In this document: positions 1 to 4,916 of the stretch, in pieces
Layout: each line of letters opens with the position of its first letter
How positions within the stretch are numbered: the stretch's first letter is position 1
Source: Oscillospiraceae bacterium
GTDB taxonomy: Bacteria > Bacillota > Clostridia > Oscillospirales > Ruminococcaceae
Direction of reading: 5' to 3'
DNA: 7,486 nt
Assembly: GCA_029005335.1 (NCBI GenBank)
Contig: JAQXFT010000001.1
Location: forward strand, 1 to 7,486
Position numbers and translations under genes: made by a program
Notes under the pieces: model-generated
What the model saw: the letters and a program-made list of their open reading frames with translations, nothing else
Databases searched by the model: none
What the model was told of the DNA's origin: nothing

Positions 1-155
1 CTATACAGTAGCGGCGAAGTGGACACGCCTTTAAGAATAAGGGTTGCCTGATTTTCAGGTGGAAACTTAAATACCAATCTTCTTACGAAGCCCCCACCTC
101 TTAGCGAGTTTTACGAGCATAGGTGGGGGAGAGTTCACTTAAAATAATATAAGAT
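1..155 (-). ncRNA. Candidate structured non-coding RNA, 5' portion, truncated by window edge
   Basis: No open reading frame explains this stretch, but read on the minus strand it folds into a series of good helices. CCCCCACCT (129-121) pairs with AGGTGGGGG (99-91), 9 bp, across a 21-nt loop. CTTC-GTAA-GAAG (90-79) is a hairpin with a GNRA tetraloop only in this orientation. TTTAAG (71-66) pairs with CTTAAA (35-30) and encloses CCTGA/TCAGG (59-55 with 51-47). GGCG/CGCC near 29-13 forms a further short stem. A near-consensus promoter at 190-162 places the predicted 5' end near 155. The RNA continues past base 1, so its 3' end and terminator are not visible. The multi-hairpin layout argues against the rod-like 6S RNA. 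A conserved clostridial RNA such as the raiA-motif class is possible, but I cannot confirm a family from memory. The helices and promoter are seen directly; the RNA's existence is inferred. Confidence 0.62.
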
Positions 156-161
156 AATATA

Positions 162-190
162 ATCATATCACACATAACATACTTTGTCAA
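162..190 (-). promoter_or_regulatory. Promoter for the leftward structured RNA
   Basis: On the minus strand the sequence reads TTGACA (190-185), a 17-bp spacer, then TATGAT (167-162). The -35 is a perfect match to the vegetative sigma consensus, the -10 matches five of six positions, and the spacing is optimal. Transcription would begin near 155 and enter the structured segment directly. The strength suits a stable, abundant RNA. It is back-to-back with the rightward promoter at 235-263. Confidence 0.72.
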
Positions 191-234
191 ATAGAAATGC
201 GGTTATTTTTTTATGAAAAAACTCCTCCGGACTA

Positions 235-263
235 TTGAATTTTGTATAAAAACGTTGTATAAT
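235..263 (+). promoter_or_regulatory. Promoter for the amidohydrolase gene
   Basis: TTGAAT (235-240), a 17-bp spacer, then TATAAT (258-263). The start of transcription is expected near 270, giving a short leader of about 28 nt that contains the ribosome binding site GAGGAG at 284-289. No operator-like palindrome overlaps it. Confidence 0.72.
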
Positions 264-297
264 CGAATAAAAGAATCAATTCTGAGGAGTTAATAAT

Positions 298-1104
298 ATG
301 GAAAATTATGAGGAATATGAAATAATCGATGCTCATGCCCATATCTTTCCGGATAAAATAGCTGATATAGCTACCGAGAATATAGGCAATTTTTATGACC
401 TTAAAATGCGTAATATCGGAAACAGTACCAATCTTATCGAAAGCGGTAAAAAAATAAATGTATCCCGATATCTTGTATTTTCAACAGCAACAAATCCCGC
501 ACAGGTTCACAATATAAACAGCTTTATTGCCCGTGAATGTGAACAGCATAGGGAATTTATCGGTCTCGGTACACTTCACCCGCAGTCCGATGATATGGAA
601 CGTGACTTCAATCAGATTCTGGAGCTTAACCTCAGAGGTATCAAGCTTCACCCTGATTTTCAGAAATTTGATATAGATTCAGAAGAAGCTTATAAAATGT
701 ATGAAATAGCAGAGGGCAGACTTCCTTTGCTTATACATTTCGGTGACAGAAGATATGAATATTCCGCTCCGAAAAAGCTTGTGCAGGTGCATAAGGATTT
801 CCCGAATCTTAAAGTAATATCCGCTCATCTCGGAGGCTATGAACGCTGGGAGGAGGCTCAGAAATATCTTGCCGGTATGGATAACGTCTGGTTCGACACA
901 AGCAGTTCACTTGACTTTATGCCAAAGGAAACGGCAGTAAAATATATACGCAATTTCGGAATTGAACGCTGTTTCTTCGGAACAGATTTCCCTATGTGGC
1001 GTCATACTTCGGAATTTTATAATCTTATGTCACTCGGATTCACTCACGATGAAAATCAGATGATTCTTGCTGACAATCTCAGGAATTTCTTCGGAATATT
1101 ATAA
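298..1104 (+). CDS. Amidohydrolase_2 family metal-dependent hydrolase or decarboxylase
   Basis: A 268-residue cytosolic protein with no signal peptide, of the amidohydrolase-related TIM-barrel family (Amidohydrolase_2, PF04909), which includes ACMSD-type decarboxylases. The metal-site pattern is complete: an N-terminal DAHAH with His13 and His15, strand motifs GIKLHPDF (114-121), LIHFGD with His147, SAHLGG with His177, and near the C-terminus FFGTDFP with Asp230. The length is typical for the compact members. The substrate cannot be read from the sequence; members act on C-N bonds, lactones or carboxylates. The start is fixed by GAGGAG eight bases upstream of ATG 298 and by the promoter at 235-263. 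The gene appears to be a single-gene unit, since the next gene has its own promoter. No GC-rich intrinsic terminator follows, only A/T palindromes from 1124. The family assignment is secure; the specific function is unknown. Confidence 0.88.
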   Translation: MENYEEYEIIDAHAHIFPDKIADIATENIGNFYDLKMRNIGNSTNLIESGKKINVSRYLVFSTATNPAQVHNINSFIARECEQHREFIGLGTLHPQSDDMERDFNQILELNLRGIKLHPDFQKFDIDSEEAYKMYEIAEGRLPLLIHFGDRRYEYSAPKKLVQVHKDFPNLKVISAHLGGYERWEEAQKYLAGMDNVWFDTSSSLDFMPKETAVKYIRNFGIERCFFGTDFPMWRHTSEFYNLMSLGFTHDENQMILADNLRNFFGIL

Positions 1105-1123
1105 TAAGGTATATATTAAACAG

Positions 1124-1157
1124 TCAAAAAAATTTTTTTGAAAAATTTTTCAAAAAC
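1124..1157 (+). promoter_or_regulatory. A/T-tract palindromes, UP-element-like, upstream of the rplS promoter
   Basis: TCAAAAAAATTTTTTTGA (1124-1141) is a perfect 18-bp palindrome. It overlaps a second one, GAAAAATTTTTC (1140-1151), which is followed by AAAAAC. The second block lies just upstream of the -35 at 1160 and resembles the A/T-rich UP element contacted by the RNA polymerase alpha C-terminal domain at strong ribosomal promoters. The first palindrome could also form a weak, GC-free hairpin with a U tract at the end of the amidohydrolase transcript. Both roles are inference. Confidence 0.5.
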
Positions 1158-1159
1158 AC

Positions 1160-1188
1160 TTGCATTTTCCGAAAAAGTATGTTATTAT
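1160..1188 (+). promoter_or_regulatory. Promoter of rplS
   Basis: TTGCAT (1160-1165), a 17-bp spacer, then TATTAT (1183-1188). Transcription should start near 1195, leaving a leader of about 157 nt before the rplS start codon. The long leader and the A/T tracts immediately upstream are what one expects at a growth-regulated ribosomal protein promoter. Confidence 0.72.
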
Positions 1189-1206
1189 AAAAAAGCATTT
1201 GAAATC

Positions 1207-1326
1207 CGTCTGCTTTTTCGCAGATGAGAGTTAATGCCGAAAGACATTAAACCGGACAGTCCTCTGCTTTCCGCACTTCACTGCATTCACGGAGTGCAAT
1301 ATTATTCAGGAAGGTATTGAATGTCC
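1207..1326 (+). promoter_or_regulatory. Structured 5' leader of rplS mRNA, candidate L19 autoregulatory leader
   Basis: The region between promoter and start codon holds three helical units. Hairpin 1 pairs CGTCTGC (1207-1213) with GCAGATG (1220-1226). Hairpin 2 pairs TTAATG (1231-1236) with CATTAA (1245-1250). The third is a long interrupted stem: GGAC (1254-1257) with GTCC (1323-1326), inside it CTTTCC (1267-1272) with GGAAGG (1309-1314), and inside that GCACT (1273-1277) with AGTGC (1293-1297). The basal GTCC ends 10 nt before the Shine-Dalgarno AGGAGG (1337-1342). L19 leaders that bind the protein and repress its own synthesis are known in Firmicutes. Whether this belongs to that Rfam family or is a lineage-specific analogue cannot be decided by eye. 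Confidence 0.55.
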
Positions 1327-1351
1327 CAGAATTTTTAGGAGGAATTTTAAA

Positions 1352-1696
1352 ATGGATGCACTTAAACTTATAAGCGATTCAAGCTTGAAATCAGAAGTAC
1401 CCCAGTTCAACGTCGGTGATACCGTTAAGGTTCATGTTAAGATTCAGGAAGGCGACAAGAGCCGTATCCAGATTTTCGAGGGTACTGTTATCGCTAAGAA
1501 GCACGGCGGAATCAACGAAACCTTTACTGTAAGACGTGTAGCTCATGGCTGCGGTATCGAAAGAGTATTCCCTGTACACACTCCGGCAGTTGACAAGGTT
1601 GAGGTTGTAAGATATGGTAAGGTTCGCAGAGCCAAGCTTTATTATCTCCGTGACAGAGTCGGCAAGGCTGCTAAGGTTAAAGAACAGATTAAGTAA
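1352..1696 (+). CDS. rplS: 50S ribosomal protein L19
   Basis: A 114-residue protein of normal L19 length. L19 sits at the interface of the large and small subunits and helps form an inter-subunit bridge. Diagnostic segments are visible in order: FNVGDTVKVHVKIQEGDKSRIQIFEGTVIAKK (about 19-50), then the TVRRVAHGCGIERVFPVHTP block (59-78), and the basic tail GKVRRAKLYYLRDRVGKAA. The start is supported by a strong AGGAGG (1337-1342) nine bases upstream of the ATG. In many bacteria rplS follows rimM and trmD. Here it is detached from them, has its own promoter, UP-like tracts and a structured leader, and is followed by a hairpin and a terminator. It may therefore be expressed largely as its own unit, with some read-through into lepB. 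Confidence 0.97.
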   Translation: MDALKLISDSSLKSEVPQFNVGDTVKVHVKIQEGDKSRIQIFEGTVIAKKHGGINETFTVRRVAHGCGIERVFPVHTPAVDKVEVVRYGKVRRAKLYYLRDRVGKAAKVKEQIK

Positions 1697-1713
1697 TTTT
1701 TTCCGGTTTCGTA

Positions 1714-1737
1714 GGGACGGCTTTGATTTGCTGTCCC
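1714..1737 (+). other. Hairpin downstream of rplS, possible partner in an attenuator
   Basis: GGGACGGC (1714-1721) pairs with GCTGTCCC (1730-1737), 8 bp with one G-U pair, around an 8-nt loop. It lacks a following U tract, so it is not itself an intrinsic terminator. Its GTCCC arm could instead pair with the GGGAC of the terminator hairpin at 1754-1758. It may stabilise the rplS 3' end or compete with terminator formation. Confidence 0.55.
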
Positions 1738-1750
1738 GAACGAATGCTTT

Positions 1751-1774
1751 AAAGGGACGCAATGTCCCTTTTTT
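1751..1774 (+). terminator. Intrinsic terminator between rplS and lepB
   Basis: AAAGGGAC (1751-1758) pairs perfectly with GTCCCTTT (1764-1771) around the loop GCAAT, and the 3' arm runs into six T residues (1769-1774). This is a classic rho-independent terminator shape. I see no clear separate promoter between it and the lepB start at 1807, so downstream genes probably depend on partial read-through. Confidence 0.8.
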
Positions 1775-1806
1775 GCTAAAAATATCCTGATGAGAGGTGC
1801 TTTGAT

Positions 1807-2454
1807 ATGGAATATGAAAACAACACAGGTACTCAGGAGACAGATAATCCGGAGGATAACAATGCGTCTCCGTCAAAAAATAAAAGAATTGTCAGCGATG
1901 CCTTTGATATTGCTGAATCAACTATAATTACTATGTTCATAATTATACTGCTGTTCACATACATTCTCCACCCTGTTAACGTTGTCGGTACATCTATGGT
2001 ACCTACGCTTCAGAATGACGACAAAATTTTTATGACAACTGTTATTCCGGATATATCATACGGGGATATAATAGTTATCGACAACGACAAGGCTTATCTG
2101 CTTGACGAAAATAACGAGGTCATAGAAAAAGACAGCCGTGAACTGAATGAATGTATAATAAAAAGAGTTATCGCTGAGGGCGGTCAGACTATAGATATAG
2201 ATTTTAATACCGGTGCTGTAACTGTTGACGGCGAAATTCTTGACGAACCATATATAAATGCTCTTACCCTTACAGATGAGGGAGGCTTCGATTTCCCTGT
2301 GACTGTTCCGGAAGGATATTACTTCGTTATGGGCGATAACAGAAACGCTTCTTCAGACAGCCGTCACCCGTATGTCGGATTTATAAAGCAAAATCAGATT
2401 TACGGAAAAGCTATAATAAGATACGCTCCTGTTGATACATTCAAAATATTATGA
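1807..2454 (+). CDS. lepB: Type I signal peptidase, first tandem copy
   Basis: A 215-residue S26 serine protease that removes signal peptides from exported proteins at the outer face of the membrane. Residues 1-30 form an Asn- and Glu-rich cytoplasmic tail. A hydrophobic membrane anchor runs from about 38 to 54. GTSMVPT carries the catalytic Ser63, followed by the box around YGDIIVI (85-91). IIKRVIA carries the catalytic Lys119, and FVMGDNRNASSDSR (173-186) is the family's box E. The dyad is complete, so the enzyme should be active. GAGGTG (1794-1799) sits seven bases before ATG 1807. The gene lies just after the rplS terminator and its stop overlaps the start of a second signal peptidase (ATGA). 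Compared with that copy it has a longer N-terminal tail. Confidence 0.95.
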   Translation: MEYENNTGTQETDNPEDNNASPSKNKRIVSDAFDIAESTIITMFIIILLFTYILHPVNVVGTSMVPTLQNDDKIFMTTVIPDISYGDIIVIDNDKAYLLDENNEVIEKDSRELNECIIKRVIAEGGQTIDIDFNTGAVTVDGEILDEPYINALTLTDEGGFDFPVTVPEGYYFVMGDNRNASSDSRHPYVGFIKQNQIYGKAIIRYAPVDTFKIL

Positions 2455-3029
2455 ACAGCAGATTCTTAAAGGAGCTTGAAAGCTTTGCGGAAACTATATT
2501 TACAGCTGTATTTATCGTAACGCTTCTGCTTACATATATATTCAAGCCTACCACTGTAAACGGGGATTCCATGAATCCGACTCTCTTTAATAAAGACCAG
2601 CTTATAATTTCTGAGTTCTATGGAAGTCCTGAGAGAGGAGATATTGTTGTTGCTGACTGTAATGAGGCAGTTCTGCTGAGCAATGAAAATACTCCTGAAT
2701 ACCGTCAGGGACTTGGCAAAAAAATTGTAAAGCGTGTGATAGCTACAGGCGGTCAGACAGTAAATATAGACTTTGAAAAGGGACTTGTATATGTAGATAA
2801 TGTCCTGCTGAATGAGCCTTATATATCCGGACTTACTCACCTTGATGAAGGTGCTTTTACCGGCAAGTATCCTGTAACAGTTCCGGAGGGCTACTTGTTT
2901 GTAATGGGCGATAACAGAGGAAATTCCCGTGACAGCCGTGACAGCAGTATAGGTTTCGTTTCAGAGAAAAGCATTGTCGGAAAGGTCATTATCAGACTTT
3001 CTCCGCTGAAAAGCATAAAAATATTCTGA
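2451..3029 (+). CDS. lepB: Type I signal peptidase, second tandem copy
   Basis: A 192-residue paralogue of the preceding gene with the same order of motifs. There is one membrane anchor at about 12-30, GDSMNPT with catalytic Ser40, RGDIVVAD (62-69), IVKRVIATGGQT with catalytic Lys94, and FVMGDNRGNSRDSR (150-163). The region from Lys94 to the C-terminus closely follows copy one, including PVTVPEGY before box E and a KIF/KIL C-terminus, which indicates gene duplication. The long acidic N-terminal tail of copy one is missing. ATG 2451 overlaps the previous stop as ATGA and lacks a visible Shine-Dalgarno, so translation probably depends on re-initiation by ribosomes finishing copy one. The two enzymes may divide substrates between them; the sequence does not show which. 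Confidence 0.94.
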   Translation: MNSRFLKELESFAETIFTAVFIVTLLLTYIFKPTTVNGDSMNPTLFNKDQLIISEFYGSPERGDIVVADCNEAVLLSNENTPEYRQGLGKKIVKRVIATGGQTVNIDFEKGLVYVDNVLLNEPYISGLTHLDEGAFTGKYPVTVPEGYLFVMGDNRGNSRDSRDSSIGFVSEKSIVGKVIIRLSPLKSIKIF

Positions 3030-3042
3030 AGGGCTATAAAAT

Positions 3043-3921
3043 ATGGAAGATATGAAAAATATACAATGGTTTCCGGGACATATGGCAAAGACAAGAAGGC
3101 TTATAAAATCAAACCTTTCACTTGTAGATGCTGTTGTGGAAATCCTTGACGCAAGAACCCCTCTTTCAAGCCGTAATCCCGAAATGGACAGGCTTACAGC
3201 AGGTAAGCCCAGAATGGTAATTCTTAACAAGTCAGATTTGGCTGACCAGAAAGCTACTGACAAATGGCTTGCCTATTTCAGAAACAAAAATATAACTGCA
3301 ATATCTGCTGACTGCAAATCGGGGAAAGGCGTAAAAAGCTTTATCCCTGCTGTAAAAAATCAGCTTCTCAAATCCCTTACTGATAAGTATAAGGCAATGG
3401 GAATAAACGGAAAGCCACTCAGGCTTATGATTGTAGGAATACCTAATGTCGGTAAATCGTCTTTTATAAACAGAATGGCAGGCTCTAAAAAAGCTAAGGC
3501 GGAAGACCGCCCCGGAGTTACCAGAGACAAGCAATGGGTCAGAATAGATACGGGAATTGAAATGCTCGATATGCCCGGAGTCCTCTGGCCTAAATTTGAA
3601 GACCAGAATGTTGCCTGCCGTCTTGCCTTTACGGGAGCTATTAAAGATGATATTCTTGATATCGAAACACTTGCTTCAAAGCTTCTTGCATTTCTTGCAC
3701 AACGCTATCCCGATAATCTCCGTGAACGCTATAAAATAGATTTTGACCAGTCGGACGAGGGATATATTCTCCTTGAAAAAACAGGAAGAAAGCGTGGTAT
3801 GCTTATATCCGGAGGAGAAGTCAATACAGAGCGTACTGCTATAACCATAATTGACGAATACAGAGCAGGAAAATTAGGAAGAATAACCCTTGAGCTTCCG
3901 GAGGACAGCAAAGATGACTGA
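3043..3921 (+). CDS. rbgA: Ribosome biogenesis GTPase RbgA (YlqF)
   Basis: A 292-residue circularly permuted GTPase required late in 50S subunit assembly. The N-terminus IQWFPGHMAK (7-16) is the family hallmark. The G motifs come in permuted order: NKSD (62-65, G4), the SADCKSGKG region (88-96, G5), GIPNVGKSS (132-140, G1/P-loop), PGVT (157-160, G2) and DMPG (176-179, G3), followed by LWPKFED and a C-terminal RNA-binding domain with KRGMLISGG. In Bacillus subtilis RbgA acts on a late large-subunit intermediate, which fits its place near rplS. AAGGG (3029-3033) lies nine bases before ATG 3043. An in-frame ATG at 3052 would align better with shorter homologues but has poor spacing, so 3043 is preferred. 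The gene follows lepB by 13 bp and overlaps rnhB by 8 bp. Confidence 0.96.
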   Translation: MEDMKNIQWFPGHMAKTRRLIKSNLSLVDAVVEILDARTPLSSRNPEMDRLTAGKPRMVILNKSDLADQKATDKWLAYFRNKNITAISADCKSGKGVKSFIPAVKNQLLKSLTDKYKAMGINGKPLRLMIVGIPNVGKSSFINRMAGSKKAKAEDRPGVTRDKQWVRIDTGIEMLDMPGVLWPKFEDQNVACRLAFTGAIKDDILDIETLASKLLAFLAQRYPDNLRERYKIDFDQSDEGYILLEKTGRKRGMLISGGEVNTERTAITIIDEYRAGKLGRITLELPEDSKDD

Positions 3922-4543
3922 CAGCAGAATTTTATTTGAATATGATAATAAAATCCGCTCCGGAGAAAAAATAATATGCGGTGTTGATGAAGCCGGAAGA
4001 GGTCCTCTTGCAGGTGATGTCTACGCATCAGCCGTAATTTTCAGAGAAGATGTTTTTATAGACGGTATTAACGACAGCAAAAAAATCTCCGGAAAAAAGC
4101 GTGAAAAGCTTTTTGACGAAATTATTCAGAAATCCCTGACTTATTGTATCGCTGTGGCATCAGTTTCCGAAATTGACAGCATTAATATACTTCAGGCTTC
4201 AATGCTTGCTATGAAAAGAGCTGTTGAGGGGCTTTCAGTAGTTCCCGATATAGTTCTCGTTGACGGAAATAAAATTCCGCCGGATATGCCCTGCAGGTGC
4301 GAATGTATCGTCAAGGGCGATACGAAATCAGCTTCGATTGCATCAGCTTCAATTCTTGCAAAGGTTGCAAGGGACAGATATATGAAAGAGCTTTCTGAAA
4401 AATATCCCCAGTATATGTTTGAAAGACATAAGGGCTATCCCACTAAGCTTCATTATGAAATGCTTGAAAAATACGGTGCAAGCGATGTCCACAGAAAATC
4501 ATTTCTGAAAAAATTCAATGCAAAACATCATGACCAGAAATGA
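3914..4543 (+). CDS. rnhB: Ribonuclease HII
   Basis: A 209-residue type 2 RNase H that cuts the RNA strand of RNA/DNA hybrids and starts removal of misincorporated ribonucleotides from DNA. ICGVDEAGRGPLAG (21-34) supplies the acidic pair Asp25 and Glu26 and the GRG substrate-sensing motif. LVDGN gives Asp117 and KGDTKSASIASASILAKVARD gives Asp136. ERHKGYPTKLH contains the expected Tyr175 that recognises the ribonucleotide junction. The start at ATG 3914 is chosen because GGAGG (3900-3904) is nine bases upstream; a longer reading frame begins only at a TTG at 3890. The gene overlaps the end of rbgA by 8 bp, and its 3' end overlaps yraN. The rbgA-rnhB order is a well-known Firmicutes arrangement. 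Confidence 0.96.
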   Translation: MTDSRILFEYDNKIRSGEKIICGVDEAGRGPLAGDVYASAVIFREDVFIDGINDSKKISGKKREKLFDEIIQKSLTYCIAVASVSEIDSINILQASMLAMKRAVEGLSVVPDIVLVDGNKIPPDMPCRCECIVKGDTKSASIASASILAKVARDRYMKELSEKYPQYMFERHKGYPTKLHYEMLEKYGASDVHRKSFLKKFNAKHHDQK

Positions 4544-4901
4544 TACCGGAAGACTCGGCGAAAATGCCGTCTGCGAATATCTGGAAAAATCAGGATATTC
4601 AGTAATTTTACGCAACTACAGAATCAGAGGCGGTGAAATTGATATAATAGCTTCTGACAATGAATATATTGTATTCGTGGAGGTAAAGACAAGAAAGCCT
4701 GATTCCCTTGTATCATGTTTCGATGCCGTTAACTCCAGAAAAATAAATCTTATTATAAAGACAGCTTCCGATTATCTTACAAAAAATCCGTGCAGTCTCC
4801 AGCCGAGGTTTGATGTTGCCGGAGTGACTGCACTTGACGGACAAATTCTTGATATAGATTATATTAAAAATGCCTTTGACCTGACAGGCTATAATTTTTA
4901 A
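4518..4901 (+). CDS. yraN: YraN/UPF0102 family nuclease-fold protein
   Basis: A 127-residue protein of the UPF0102 family, a small PD-(D/E)XK nuclease-like fold whose cellular role is not settled. TGRLGENAVCEYLEKSGY (10-27) is the typical N-terminal helix. RGGEIDIIA (37-45) with Glu40 and Asp42, followed by FVEVKTR (53-59) with Glu55 and Lys57, makes the nuclease-type acidic/lysine core. PRFDVAGV is the conserved C-terminal strand. The start overlaps the end of rnhB by 26 bp; an in-frame ATG at 4530 would reduce this to 14 bp and gives the more usual start MTRNDTGRLGE. Neither has a clear Shine-Dalgarno, so translational coupling to rnhB is likely. The placement directly after rnhB is common, and a role in DNA processing is only an inference from fold and neighbour. 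Confidence 0.9.
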   Translation: MQNIMTRNDTGRLGENAVCEYLEKSGYSVILRNYRIRGGEIDIIASDNEYIVFVEVKTRKPDSLVSCFDAVNSRKINLIIKTASDYLTKNPCSLQPRFDVAGVTALDGQILDIDYIKNAFDLTGYNF

Positions 4902-4916
4902 AAAGGGTGATTATAT

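Noticed and set aside
91..129. The 9-bp GC-rich stem as a plus-strand intrinsic terminator or the 3' end of 6S RNA
   Set aside because: No T run follows on the plus strand. The promoter and the GNRA loop both point to the minus strand, and the multi-hairpin layout is unlike 6S RNA.
219..291. Inverted repeat AACTCCTC (219-226) and GAGGAGTT (284-291) that could hide the amidohydrolase ribosome binding site
   Set aside because: The first arm is upstream of the predicted promoter and would not be in the transcript.
1391..1876. A 161-codon reading frame on the minus strand across rplS and the lepB start
   Set aside because: It lies antisense to the well-supported L19 gene and crosses the terminator. 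It has no ribosome binding site or recognisable domain, so it is a shadow of rplS codon use.
2466..3534. Several 67 to 124-codon minus-strand frames opposite lepB and rbgA
   Set aside because: Each is antisense to a gene with complete catalytic motifs and shows no family resemblance or translation signal.
3557..3739. A 60-codon plus-strand frame inside rbgA
   Set aside because: It is out of frame within the conserved rbgA coding region and has no independent start signal.
3890..3913. Longer rnhB beginning at TTG 3890
   Set aside because: TTG is a weak start and lies before the GGAGG at 3900-3904 that is ideally spaced for ATG 3914; the extra residues are not part of the family.
4902..4916. 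Threonine-responsive leader peptide or riboswitch before thrC
   Set aside because: Only 15 bases separate yraN and thrC, just enough for the ribosome binding site.
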